From: Takakia lepidozioides
Taxonomy: Eukaryota; Streptophyta; Takakiopsida; Takakiales; Takakiaceae
DNA length: 64,000 bases
Assembly (NCBI GenBank): GCA_030704615.1
Contig: CM060732.1
Location: 31,291,053 to 31,355,052, forward strand
Direction of reading: 5' to 3'
Numbering within the stretch: position 1 is the stretch's first letter; each line of letters starts with the position of its first letter. Below the pieces are notes generated by a model that saw only the letters and a program-made list of their open reading frames with translations, ran no database searches and was not told the DNA's origin. Shown one piece after another: positions 37,834 to 49,480 of the stretch. A program made the position numbers and the translations under genes.

Positions 37834-38094
37834 TGGGAGTGGATACAACCATGGGAGGCTAACAAGAAATGCAAGGCCAAGCTACTAGGAGACCTTGAAC
37901 ACACGAGATCCTGGCTCAAGTTCACAGATTGCAAGACGACGACTAACGATGGGGCTACTCTTGTACCCGGCCTCTTGGTCTTTAGAGTTTGAGTACAATA
38001 GGGACAGTGATAGAGGACTTAGGACGGTTGTGGCTATTACATCTTGTAGCTATCTGGAGTTAGAGGGACCTATCCACCAGCTAGGGGGGCGATT

Positions 38095-38620
38095 GTGGCA
38101 GACTACTTTATTGTGCATATATGTGTGGTGTGGTTTGGACAGCGATGTAGTTGTGTAGCGATACGTATGCGCACGACAGCTGTCAAGTTAAATAAGCACA
38201 GTGTGAAACTAACTAGAATAAAGCTAGTTATTTGTATTTAACACTTGGATTTAGGTCAAGTGTTAAATCAGGTGTCAAGTTTAGTTTGACACCTGAACTG
38301 TCTTATCTTCACGAGAGCGTCAATCGTGCAACTCATCTCTCTCGAGTTGAGCCTGTGCGACCGAGCTCCTTCATGCTTAGAATCTGAGTGTGCTTATGTA
38401 GGGGTATAGGTTGTTGTGGGGTGGAGTCCCCATAGCTTGGGGTGCCCCTGGCTCGACTATTATCTTAAAGAGTGATGTTGAGGGATTTCATGTTTCTTGT
38501 GTGAACAGTGTGTCCTTTAGCTTTCTTATCACTATCGTGGCAGACTACTTTATTGTGCATATATGTGTGGTGTGGTTTGGACAGCGATGTAGTTGTGTAG
38601 CGATACGTATGCGCACGACA
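38095..38620 (+). repeat. Right terminal repeat bracketed by an 84-bp duplicate
   Basis: Order: 84-bp block (38095-38178), gc, 352-bp repeat (38181-38532), tatc, the same 84-bp block (38537-38620). The stretch 38181-38620 would be a complete 440-bp LTR with TGTC...GACA ends. The extra 84-bp block in front of it, joined by ACA-GC-TGT, resembles an LTR-LTR junction. The left LTR lacks the 84-bp block. Confidence 0.85.
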
Positions 38621-38628
38621 ATGTGTTT

Positions 38629-39203
38629 CTAGTTAACCTCATGGTCGAACTCCGGGGATGCTGTGGATTGTCGAGCGCCTATTTCGCCATTGAAGGGCGG
38701 AAGCTCTGGCCAGGAGCAGGAGTTCTCCGAAGTGGTGACACAGATAAGGCCATGGCGAGCCCAGGTGTTCTTGAAGACCTCATAGATGGCAGCTGCTCCT
38801 CGTGAATTGCGTTGCATGTCTGCACAAAGTTTAGCCCAGGCCTTGCCAGATTCAATACCAAGGTCATAGAAAATGAGAGCCATGATTGCAGATATTGAGG
38901 TAGTGCTCCCAAAGAAGGTTTTGGAGCATTTGGCTTTCCATACATGCCATAGGATTGAGCCCCGAAGAACTTCAAACACTGGGCGGGGCAGAGATTTCTG
39001 CTTGGATTGAGGATTATAGTTGAGTAGGATGTCAGTAGTTGAGAGTCATAGGGCTCCAGTGGCTATATAAGTCTTTTACAAGAGGCCAGATAGCTCGTGG
39101 GCCCAAGCAGCCCAAAAGCACATGCTCGATGGTTTCCAGGATGCCCAACGGACAGCACACACAGAGTAGCGAGGATTGGAATTGGAGCCACTCACCCACT
39201 TTT
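38629..39203 (-). pseudogene. LINE C-terminal end (after zf-RVT)
   Basis: On the minus strand it continues the zf-RVT region cut at 49855: GEWLQFQSSLLCVCCPLGI, then IEHVLLGCLGPRAIWPLVK, and later GSILWHVWKAKCSKTFF, ending at the stop at 38629. The join to the upstream part is in frame once 39204-49845 and one 9-bp target copy are removed. Confidence 0.8.
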
Positions 39204-39285
39204 GGGGGGTGCTATTCCGTGAGCCCGGAGGCGTGAGCCTGTGAGCCCAAGAAAGCGTGAGCCAAGCACAGGCTCACGCCACGTC
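39204..39285 (+). repeat. Left inverted end of the 10.6-kb transposon
   Basis: Begins ggggggtgctattc, then CGTGAGCCC, five bases and CGTGAGCCTG. A further inverted copy, ggctcacg (39270-39277), closes a small stem with gcgtgagcc. Confidence 0.85.
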
Positions 39286-40099
39286 AGCATGCAAACAGTG
39301 CCTATTTCCGCGGATGTCACCTATTTCCGAGTGGTGTCACCTATTTCCGCGGGTTGATGTGGGTAGAATTGAGAATGCCTGAACAGTTTTTGATGAGGTG
39401 GACTTCACCGTGATGGATTCACCAACCATTCTTCTAGCAGGAATAGTTTGGGGACCAACTAGCAAATGATGCGAGAATGCTCTACACGAACCAAAGTGGT
39501 TTGTTTGTTTTCGCAATGTACTCAAGTCTGTGAGGTCCACAAAACACCAAATAGATTGAAGGAACAATCCAGGCAGTCCATGCAACCCCCATCTCCAACA
39601 ATAGTTTGTAACCATGAATGTGAATTCCACGCACACATTGCAAACAGGACAACAAGGACACACAACCATCCCATTTCAAATTTGGCCCAGAATTAAACCA
39701 AAAGAAAACTTCATATCAAGTGTCGCAGTCATCACAATCAGTGTCCACCTCTTGTGCTATGTCATCTACAAAGATTCTGGCCCCAACACCACGTGTTCTA
39801 CGAAGGCCGTCGTAAGGTGGACTCCGAGTGCCATGAACGGACATGCTTGCTGCGAGTGCCTCCGCATAGACAGGTAGCACGCAAGACCGAGGAGGACTGC
39901 AAACAAGTCCAAATAGGTGTGATAGCCCTGGAGGGCAAGTGGAAGCACGCGGACTCTTGCACATGTCCACAAAACTCCATTTTTAACACAATGATGCAAT
40001 GCACAAGTCCAACAAAGAGGATGTCTCCCATGTGCACTTTGCCTCAAGAACAGCGATTCTCGATATTGAAACAACAATGCAAGCATGCACAGGTTGAAC

Positions 40100-43000
40100 T
40101 TACTCACAGGCAAAGTCGGAGTCCAGCTCCTTGTCAGAAGTCTCCTCTGTATCAGTATCAGCGGGACGGGGCTTCGGAAGGACTTGAGAAGTGTGTCCAC
40201 CCAAACCCATCAGGAGGTTCTTATAAATCTCAACATCCCCTTCAATCCCAAAGAGATGTCGTGCACTGGCCTTGCAAGCGTGGTAAGAAGCACCTGCAAT
40301 GGAATAGAATGAATGAAGCAGACATTGAAGACACATTCGGAACGGTGGGAAGTGCTGAAAGTGCAAGCTCAATCAAACCTCATGAAATGTGAATGTTGAA
40401 GAGACGAACCTGTGCCCATCGACAAATCCAGAACTCTGGCGTCTGTGTAGGTGCAGCACTCCACAATCGTTTGAATGAAAGCCGGGCTCCTCTCCCTCGC
40501 CCCTCTCCAAGGAACCCCATTCCCCCTTCGCAAGCACACGTTGCTGTCGATGTAGTTGTGATGCATGTCATCCGTGGGAGGATCTGTCCTGTCATCTATG
40601 AACTTGGCCCCATGAGTGATGGCGAACTCGGTAATGCCGGCCGGAGTCGTTTGTGGATGCACCCGGACGACACAAACAGCTTCAAACAGACGAGTCTGCG
40701 AACATGACATCCACAAGGAACTAAGAAGCAAAAAAAATCGGGCCCCTACATATGAGTTCGAGCGACCTATACAACCCCATCCGAGAACAACCAAGAAGAG
40801 GAAGAAGAAGGCAAACTCACCATCTCTCCCGGACAATCCCCCTTCGTAAGGTACATGCTGTTCACACAATTCCATGTCTTCACGACTCTCATGCCCGAGG
40901 CTTTCAAATAGCTAGAAAGTGCACGGCGACACCGAACGTCGATGGACTGGATGAGCACCAAAACACCTGCATCGGATAGGAAGAAGTTGCAAAAGGAGAA
41001 AACCCACCGCCAGTAGCGCTCATCAAAAGCATTCCAACCCGGACAAGCACCCGATGGAGGGATATCCGGGACTGCCAACCCATCAGGGATGTCAAGATGA
41101 TGAGTTCGGCTGCATATGGCTTCTCCTTCCCGTTTACCCAGGATTTGGTCATTTTAGCCTGCAAACAAAAATACAATGGAATTCTCACAAGTTTAGAAAC
41201 GATCCATGCCCACAGCAGACAAGACAACAGAAGCCAGAACCCAAAGAGAACACGCACCGTGCTGAGGAACTCCACAATCCTGTCCCACATTGGTGATGGC
41301 TCGCCCTTGTAATCAGATTTCTTCGACTCCATCATGGCAAGGAACCCGACGTTGGCCATCTCCAACCTGGTTGGGCGAATGACCCTCGTGGGATGTTCCA
41401 CTGCATGGTACGGGTCCTTGGGATCAACCACCCCCTTGTTTTTTCTCCCGGATCCCCTACCATGCGGTGGAGTCTGCTGGACATGCTCCACAGGGCCAAT
41501 ATCTGCAACACTTCCCTGCCCTTGTGCCACCTTCCCTCTACCCCTTCCCTTCCCCACAACACAGCACATCTTTTCCCTTTGCCTTTCTTCTCTACCTGGG
41601 GTATCCTGAGCGGGAGGCTCCTTCTCTGCAAGAGTCCTCAATTTCGTTCATGAATGTCGAGGTCGGCTGCTGCGGGCAGTGGCTGAAATACGGTCATTCT
41701 CTCTCCTCAAAGACACCTCTGGAGCTGGGGTCTCAGAAGGAGGGCAATCCAAATACCAACCACAAGAAGAAAGATGGTATGGGCCCCAGTCATGCAAGAT
41801 CCCAGTGTAAACATGGTCTGGTTGCCAGCAGGGACAAGCCACAGGCCACGAAATATGGATGTTTGTCCAGGCAATTCTCTTCCAGGAGAACAAACTTTAT
41901 GTACCCAAAGCAACAGAGACAGCCTCATTTTACAATGGAAATATGGTGTGGCAACTTTTCCATCACACCAGGAAGACCCCCTTCAACAGTATGCCACACA
42001 ACACATTGCAACCACAGCACAAAAAGTAGTAGTGCAAGAGTGTGCACCTGTAAAGGCATCGTTTCCAGGCTTCCCTCCTTTTTCTTGCTGGTCCAGCTCA
42101 TTGTTTGACTGATGCCACCCTCCTTGCTGAACTCTCTAAAGAAAGAAACAAGAGTGCCACATGTGGCTCTCCATTTCCTCATGTATGTTTCGAAGGACAC
42201 CTTCGGTGCTATCATACTGATGCCATAGTCAGCCAGCTGAGTATGCAGAACCGATCTGGCCCTTTCTTCCAACTGCAAAACAATACAAATGCAAGAATGA
42301 ACCAAAAGCAATCACAACGAATGTAAGAGGCAATAGAAAGATAAGGAGAGGAAAGAGAAGAACAGACAGTGACACAGGGAAGGACATCACACCTGGTCCA
42401 GTAAGTGGCCTTGTGAAGCCAGGTGTCCAGCACATTGTCACTGACAGGAATGACACGCTAGGTTTTCTTCTCTTTCTCGGCCTTGGGAACATGTGGGTAC
42501 CCCTAACTGTGGGATCGGAGTTCCATATCTGCAGCCACTTCACCTTTTGTTCTGGAGACACTACGGCGGTAGACAACCTGTGCAACTTCTCCTGGGCCAT
42601 TTCTGGCTTGCCTAGCTTGTTATAATGGTTTTTTATCTCCAGGAGAAACTGCGGTCCGAATGATGGGTCGGCAATTCTCAACTACTTCACGAAAGCACTC
42701 ATTATAGTCCTCTTGTAGCGGTCATCTCTTTCTGGATGTGACTCTCAACCCACTTGCTGTCCTTCTCTCCTCAGGGGTAGAGCTGTAGTATTCCAGTTTG
42801 CCACGCTTCCCCTACATCTGCAATGTCTTGCTGCAAGGGAATGCAAGAGAGTTGCATCAGCACAAGGTCAAGGGAAACAAACAGAAACAAACATGTGGAA
42901 TATGGAAGACCAGATGAAGGAAGATGTATCTCACCGTGTACATGTACTCCATGAAAGCCTCACGGGGTCAACGAGTACCACGTTTCCGATGTCTTGAGCT

Positions 43001-43812
43001 TTTGCACTTCTTGTACATCTCCGCTGAAAGGATGGTCTTGAAGTTGGTCAAGGGCATCTGCCCGATCCTTTGTATCCTATACAGTATGTGAACCAAACTC
43101 GTTTTGACATGCGATGTCTCCGTTCCTCGCAGAATGATATCTGTAAGTCAGAATGAAATTCAAGGTCTTCAATCACAGAAGAACGGAACCACAAGTGGAA
43201 ACATGTAGAATGAGAAACCAACCTGTTTCACATCATTCATGCCGTCAGAAGACCCATCATGTTCCCGTCACATCCAGCACCATCGATCGAACAGAGTAAT
43301 GCCACTCTTCCTCCTGTGAGTGCAGCCTCCCAATGACAGCCATCCATGCAAGCAAGCGGTGGTTCCCATCTCCAAACGTGAAACATCTTTCCCGAGAATG
43401 CCTGGGTGGAAGGTTTCCTGGAGAGAAGAAGTTCGAAGGATTCGTTCAGCTGTCTCCAAATGGGGTCCCAGGAGTCCACGATTGACTCATCCATGAGGGC
43501 TCATTACCTTTGGAATCCCTAGTAGAAACGTAAAAGACTGCGGATCCATCCAAATACCCATGAACAAACTCGGCCTCCAGCTTGAGAATGTCCTTGACGA
43601 GGGGTGGACGAACGACGGGCATGGAAACCAACCTACACAGGGGAATCTTCAACCTCCCCCCGGGGCAAGCATACTTTGCACCACAAGCTGAGAGTTTACC
43701 TTCTGACCCCCCAGCATCTTAGCGGCTTTGCTTTCATAGAACTCATCGTCCACATCAACAATTATCTCCTTCTCCTGACCCGAAGGAACCTCATCTGCCA
43801 CACTTTGCATCT
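40100..43812 (-). pseudogene. ParB-like domain plus beta-class (N4/N6-type) DNA methyltransferase, decayed
   Basis: Minus-strand exons include 43812-43702, about 43630-43505, about 43494-43227, about 43142-42938, 42681-about 42392, about 42273-42049, about 41641-41258, 41158-40821, 40695-40410 and 40293-40108. An early exon reads GDGNHRLLAWMAV, the ParB/sulfiredoxin-type pocket seen fused to bacterial and phage methylases. The methyltransferase follows in permuted beta order: a motif IV area (LDIPDGLAVPDIPPSG), then RSPAFIQTIVECCTYTDARV and motif I LDLSMGTG with HLFGIEGD. Such enzymes methylate adenine N6 or cytosine N4; the expected DPPY/SPPY is not intact here, so activity is doubtful. Decay: a TGA inside 43142-42938, a frame change near 42460, and one near 41085 just before motif IV. 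The gene may end at TAA 40100 or splice on at 40108. Confidence 0.65.
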
Positions 43813-43865
43813 TCTCCTCCAGGGTTGTTCATTCAACTTGATATTAGAGAGGCATGAAACGTCGG

Positions 43866-45325
43866 CTGAGGCATGAAAAAGTGGGCTCAAAGAGTGTGCG
43901 TTGACGCACATTATTTTAAGCTGCCAGGTAAGTGTACATTGACCCTCACAGACATGTCCTATGTTGCCGAATTCCACAGAAAAAGACAATGTAAAAGTGG
44001 GCTCAAACAGTGTGCGTTGACGCACACTGTTTCACTTGCCAGGTAATGATCATTGAACATGTACTTGTGCCAGGGTAAGTGTTCATTGTAAACCAAGATA
44101 TGCGGCCGATTTCGGATGAAAAAGTGAAAAAGGTGAGTTCGAACAGTGTGACATGTCCAGCTCAAATAGTGTGCGTTGACGCACACTGTTTGAGTTGCCA
44201 GTGAGGGATTCTCCCATCCTCATAAACCTGCCCTGGAAGTCCGAATTTAAAACCAAAAAAACAGTGACATGTTACAGCTCAAACAGTGTGCGTTGACGCA
44301 CATGTTTGAGCTGCCAGTAAGGGATTCTTTCATCCCCAGAAACGTGCCCTAAGGTCGAATTTCAATCGGGAAAAAACACTTACATGTTCAGCTCAAACAG
44401 TGTGCGCCAACGCACACTGTTTGAGCTGCACTGAATGGTTATTTCATCATCATAAACATGCCCTAAAGTCCGAATTTAACACCCAAAAAACAGTGACATG
44501 TACAGCTCAAACAGTGTGCGTTGACGCATACTGTTTGAGCTGCCAGTGAGGGATTCTTTCATCCTCAGAAACGTGCCCTAAATGCCGAATTTCAAGGAGA
44601 AAAACCGTGACATGTAGAGCTAAACAGTGGCGCCAACGCACAATGTTTGAGCTGCCACTGAATGGTTCATTTCATCATCATAAACCTGCCCTGGAAGTCC
44701 GAATTTAACACCAAAAAAAACAGTGACATGTACAGTTCAAACAGTGTGCGTTGACGCACACTGTTTGAGCGGCCAGTGAGGATTCTTCATCCTCAAAAAC
44801 GTGCCCTAAAGGTCGAATTACAATCGAAAAAAAACACTTACATGTTCAGCTCAAACAGTGTGCGCCAACGCACACTGTTTGAGCTGCCACTGAATGGTTA
44901 TTTCATCTTCAAAAACCTGCACTGGAAGTCCACATTTAACAACAAAAAACAGTGACATGTACAGCTCAAACAGTGTGCGTTGACGCACACTGTTTGAGCT
45001 GCTAGTGAGGGATTCTTTCATCCTCAGAAATGTGCCCTAAAGGGCGAATTCAACACGGAGAAAACCGTGACATGTAGAGCTCAAACAGTGTGCGCCAACG
45101 CACACTGTTGAGCTGCCATGAAGGGTTCTCTCGTCCTGACATACGTATCCTGTAAAACCGATATCCAGACGGAAACAACAATGATGAAATGTTCAGCTCA
45201 ACTCACACTGATTGAGCTTGCAAATTGGGTTGTATTGAACCTGCTGTAGTGCCCAGTTTGGGCGTTTCGCACCTGAACAATGGTAGCCCAAACAGTGTGC
45301 GTTGCGCACACTGTTTGAGCTTCCA
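43866..45325. repeat. Palindromic satellite, about 12 units of about 115 bp
   Basis: Each unit carries a palindrome of about 35-40 bp: ctcaaacagtgtgcg, a 4-base centre, then cgcacactgtttgag. Palindromes begin near 43887, 43999, 44161, 44278, 44393, 44505, 44619, 44735, 44850, 44964, 45080 and 45290. From 44278 the centre alternates strictly between ttga and ccaa, and the spacer text alternates with it. The real period is therefore a dimer of about 230 bp. The array lies inside the 10.6-kb transposon, between the methylase gene and the acidic ORF. Confidence 0.92.
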
Positions 45326-45376
45326 GTTTGCGGTTGCTTTCAGCCTGGTGCAGATGTCTTGTGGGCTATATTCATA

Positions 45377-45898
45377 TCAGCAACGAAACACAAATGTGGG
45401 TCTTAAAGATTTCACCCTTTCTTGGCTGCTCCAGAAGACTCCACAATTGTCGGGGACCCTTTGCGCTTCGGGCTGCTCTCTGCGCCGAGCGTGTACGTGA
45501 GCCTCTCCCCCTTCCTCTTCCGCAGGCAGACTCCTCGTGAGGCCACCTTCAACATCCTCTCCATCTCGTCTGTTCTCCCTCAGAGCAGTGTCCTCTTCAT
45601 CTGTTCTTGGACCTATGGCGGGCTGTTGTTCTTCTGCTGATTCCTGCTCCTCCATCGCCACACTTTCCTCTACTCCCTCTTCTACCTCCTTTTCCTCTTC
45701 GTCCACTCTTTCCATCCTCATTCTATCTCTGGCCTCTATTCCTGTTTCTAGAGCTCGTGAAGTATAGTGACTTCCTTCTCTTCTCCTCCGCTGCGAGGAA
45801 ACAAGGGCTCCCACGATGCCTCTAGAGCTCTCCAGTTTGACGTTTGTAACAAGTGCTGCTATGGCATGTAACAAAATCGAAAATTGGACGTTTGTCAA
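45377..45898 (-). CDS. Acidic, low-complexity ORF (173 aa), unassigned
   Basis: An open minus-strand frame upstream of the satellite and methylase exons, rich in Glu (ERVDEEEKEVEEGVEESVA). It has no domain. It could be a 5' exon of the methylase gene, with the satellite in the first intron, or a chance ORF. There is no splice evidence linking it. Confidence 0.25.
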   Translation of the reverse strand: MTNVQFSILLHAIAALVTNVKLESSRGIVGALVSSQRRRREGSHYTSRALETGIEARDRMRMERVDEEEKEVEEGVEESVAMEEQESAEEQQPAIGPRTDEEDTALRENRRDGEDVEGGLTRSLPAEEEGGEAHVHARRREQPEAQRVPDNCGVFWSSQERVKSLRPTFVFRC

Positions 45899-47039
45899 CC
45901 ATATTTGGATGCGGGTGTTGTTATTGTGTGCGAACGGAATTCATCCATTCCGTCGTCTCCGTATTATCCAAGTAATAAAGCGCTAGAAAAAAAGTACATC
46001 CGTTGCATGCACTAGCGATATATGTCAGATGTACTGCGCCACCTGCCAATACACCGTGGCTTTTGCTTTCTTTCAAATTCGGATGTGCCGTAGAAATCTA
46101 ATGCTAGTTCATTTTCGGCAGTTCTTGCAGATCCGCAATAATTGTTATGCTTCACATATGAATCCACGTGTGTTGTACTGCCTACCCTGTGGTTTGCATT
46201 TTACCGTAACCGTCGCCATGGGGTGATTCGGCATATAAGGGTTCTGTCGGATACGACCCGTCTGGCACGCATTCGTGCGAGGTATCTTCTGCAGTGTCAG
46301 TGTTTGTGCTGTGCTCTTCTGGCACAGCACAACCTCATGACATTTGTGGTCTTCCTGTTATGCTCTCCGGGTTGTTGCCGTCTTTTCATAATGGATGGTT
46401 CATGTCGTTTTCAGTGGTGTTTCATCCATAAACAAGCACGGCTTTTGTAGTATTTGAAAACAGTTTCTGGTAGTGCCTCTTAGCGTTGCTGGTTCCGAAG
46501 TGAAGGTGCATCTCATCCCTACATCCTTTGCATGCATCACCCGCAACCTTTGGGTTGGAGCTACCCTTGTTGACCTCAATTGCTTGTCTTAATTCCCCTT
46601 TCGGTGATTGCGGGCTATCAGTCGAGATTCCGCAACTTTCGTTCAGTGAGGGAAAACATGTCGAGGGAAGCGAGATACACTTGCTCGATTCCATTCCAAT
46701 GCAGGTACTCTTCCACTGACTGCCACTGCAGACGCGAGATGGGTTTGCAGTTGTTCATGAGGATGAGCTGGTTACAGTGTTCCCGCTGGAGTGGGTTCTC
46801 TCCTTGTTCAAAAAGAGGGTTATGACGAGGATGGGAATTTGGATTCTGGGACTTGGAGAAACCATTGGTTGGCAAGTGTGGAAGGAAGTGGAGAGTCCTT
46901 CAAGGCACATACGTGTCCTTGGAAAAGAGAGAAGACAATCAGCAGGATCAGTCGTTACCCTGCCCCTTGCAGCATCGGTCGTGCAACAGAAGGCCACAGT
47001 TCCTGTTGACCAGTGAAACAAGAGTTGAGCACATCCACT
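45899..47039. other. Transposon interior, nothing recognised
   Basis: Short ORFs on both strands without domains. Probably promoter and 5' part of the plus-strand SWIM gene. Confidence 0.3.
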
Positions 47040-49480
47040 ACCTTCGTGACTCTTTCAGACTCGTCCTCGGAGGATGTTTCTGAGATTCCTCCGCCAGTGC
47101 AGACTCCGTCGTGGGATGATGACGAATTGCAAGAGATAATGAGTGTCATTCCAAATTGAAAGCCCTCGCAGGTGTGCCTGGGTGCAGAGCGAGCTGCGTT
47201 TTGGTTGATTGGGAATCCCTTCCTGTGCAACGGGTTCAATACATGCCAGCACAGTTTGATGGGGACATCTTGTTTGAGCTCAACCCTCCCACCTCTTCCA
47301 CTGGACTGGCTGGGCTTTTGCAGGGCATGGACAAGAAACATGACGGACATCCTTGGTGCAGGGACAAAAACGTCGAACATCCATAACGACATTGGCTTGA
47401 AATTTCGGAGGTCGGTCTGCGTTGGGCATTGTAAATGCCAGAATATTTCTTGCCCTCGGTTGAGAAACATTGCTCAACCAAACGAAAGTGAGTGGGAAGG
47501 TGTGCCCCTGAATCCTTTCACAGGACGGGGAAAGTTTGCAGAACCTGCACACAAAAGTATTGGTCCTGGGAGGGGCAAGCCCTCACTCACACTTCTTATT
47601 ACGACAAACTATCTGAGCTGCAAGAACAATGGACAGACAGTGGAAATGGCAAGAAGGGCCCGCCCTGACCTGCAGTTGGAGCACAGAAGGCTCTGTCTCA
47701 AGTACAGAATAATGCCACCTCAATGGAGAAGCTGAGAGCACTTACCAGGCAATCAGGCTTGGTGGTTCTCCTCTGGTGCTGCAACAAGTACCCACGTAAA
47801 GGAGTTGGAGGACTGGTTGGGTTTCTGGCACTTCAGGTACAGATAGTGGGGAGCTTTAATGACGATGGTAAGCCTCTTCAATCCCAAAAACAGAAATTTT
47901 GCATCGTGCCTGTTCATTTGGGGTTCTTCGATTGTCACTTGAAGAACCTCTACCATTTGTTTTCGTTCCTCACATATCCATGCAATGCCTCTGCAGGACA
48001 TGTCCTTGGAGGACTTGGCCGGACATGCCATCCTGTAATTTGGCGGAAGACTGTTCACAACGCCTGGCGGCAGCAGTCTACCAAAGCAGGTCGTGACTTG
48101 TATGTGGCCACTGCTGATGACATGGTGCGTGCACTTACACAAAAAAAAGGGGGGGGGTACCGCAATTTCTGATGGGATGGGGTGGAGGCAAGGGCCCTGA
48201 TACGACTTTGTTGATGCTAAGGGCTGCGAGTAGGTCCGAGTCCCGTCAAAGATGGCCAGAGCTCTAAACAGAGGCACTGAAGGGTCCCCTCTACAATCCA
48301 GGCTCCCCCATTTGGAGACGAGGAAAGATTGGATTATGCAAAAGGAAATTGAACACTCTTCCAGGGTCAGATGGAGATTCCCATCGGCCAGAAAGGGTCA
48401 ATTTCTCTGTGCCAAAGGTGTCTCCACTGCAGACTGAGTCGTGTGCCCGCCCCTTCCCAGTGGGTCCTCCTCCAGTGGAGCAGGTGCAGAACATACAAGC
48501 AAAGCAGCAGCGGGAATCTCATTGGAGGAGGTGGTGGCCATGGTGCAGGAAGAATCCGATTGCATTGATGTGAGTGGAATATAAACGCACCCCACCAGGA
48601 TCTAGAGTGGCTTGCATGGCAATTCGGACCCCCTCATTCAAGAAAGCAAATCAAAAGATATGCAAAGGCTCTAGGGGGACTCCAGCTTCCAACCATTCAC
48701 AGGGTTGTTCCGACCTTATCTAGTAGTGGAAGGAGTCAAAGGACCACAAAATTTTGGTTCTGAAAGACGATATGGGCACGGTGCGTGAAGGGAACAGTTT
48801 GTCCTTCGGTGATAATGAAAACCCCTCCCCCCGTAATTTGGCCTGTGCAACTTGGGACGTCGCTGTCATCAAACCGACATAAGCATGCTGGAGGAGGGAG
48901 GGTTCTGTCTTGCACGGCTACCGGGTGGTGCCCTCATGCACTGTCGACACAGATGTGCCACATGCTCCGGCAATGCCGCCACCGGGGTGCCGACTCCCAC
49001 CCAACAAAGAGATGGAAAAACAGTGCGCCGTTTCGCTTCGGGTGGCAGATCACGAATGCAAGATGGAATCTGCTAGAATTTTGCAGGCTCGGGTGTCTCG
49101 TACCACCGAAGTCCCTTCTCCGGGTATGGACGGATTTACACAGTGCTGTCATTGGGTCAGTTCTTCATGGCAAAGAATATATAGTTACCGTCGGGAATTT
49201 CCCTTCGTGCACTTGTCCGGACTTTGTAACGATGCGTGAGGCGCTCTCGGCATGAGAGGGAAGTGGGGTCCCCTGCAGCATCAATATTACATATATCTTG
49301 TGATTATGTGTTGCGACGGGAAGAGAGACCAATTCATCCACCAAGCCACACTAGGCTATGGAGAAGTGAACACCCTCTACAGCGGGACACCTCGCGTGGA
49401 GCTCCGCCAACTTCTCTTTGAACACATACGAGCCATGCTGCTTCCCATGCTGGTTTGCAGGGTGCAGTTGTGTGTGTGAA
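47040..49480 (+). pseudogene. SWIM zinc-finger transposase-like gene, decayed
   Basis: Plus-strand pieces: an acidic stretch SEIPPPVQTPSWDDDELQEI near 47080-47150. A region DWESLPVQRVQYMPAQFDGD then CVGHCKCQNISCPRL (47200-47510) has a Cys cluster. A SWIM-like segment follows at 49150-49320: HGKEYIVTVGNFPSCTCPDF, and after a frame change GPLQHQYYIYL. SWIM fingers are CxC...CxH; the first pair is intact and the second pair has lost its Cys (PLQH). SWIM domains end Mutator-type transposases, which agrees with the 9-bp target duplication. No DDE core was recognised. Frame changes and a G-run frame slip near 48150 show decay. Confidence 0.5.

Larger units (their letters stand above)
29103..38620 (+). 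mobile_element. Retroelement with Gag, protease, C5 methyltransferase and PHD finger
   Basis: Ends are tgtcaag at the left and cacgaca at the right. AATGT precedes the left end (29098-29102) and reappears at 38620-38624, so a 4-5 bp target duplication is likely. Contents in order: a 352-bp terminal repeat, an unassigned ORF (31832-32665), Gag with two zinc knuckles, an aspartic protease broken by TAG, a C5-cytosine methyltransferase, the first residues of a Gypsy-type polymerase, a PHD finger, a purine-rich tract (aggggggcgat, 38083-38093) and the right terminal repeat. No reverse transcriptase core, RNase H or integrase is present. It is therefore a non-autonomous, internally deleted Gypsy-like element. 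It sits in the 3' untranslated part of the LINE. Confidence 0.8.

Noticed and set aside
29103-38620. A complete autonomous Gypsy retrotransposon
   Set aside because: No reverse transcriptase, RNase H or integrase motif is present in any frame; only the residues just ahead of the polymerase remain.
43762-44186. Minus ORFs reading CVNAHSLSPLF repeatedly
   Set aside because: These are translations of the palindromic satellite, not a gene.
43866-45325. CRISPR-like array of palindromic repeats with spacers
   Set aside because: Spacers repeat in alternation rather than being unique, units are about 115 bp, and the context is a eukaryotic transposon. It is a satellite.
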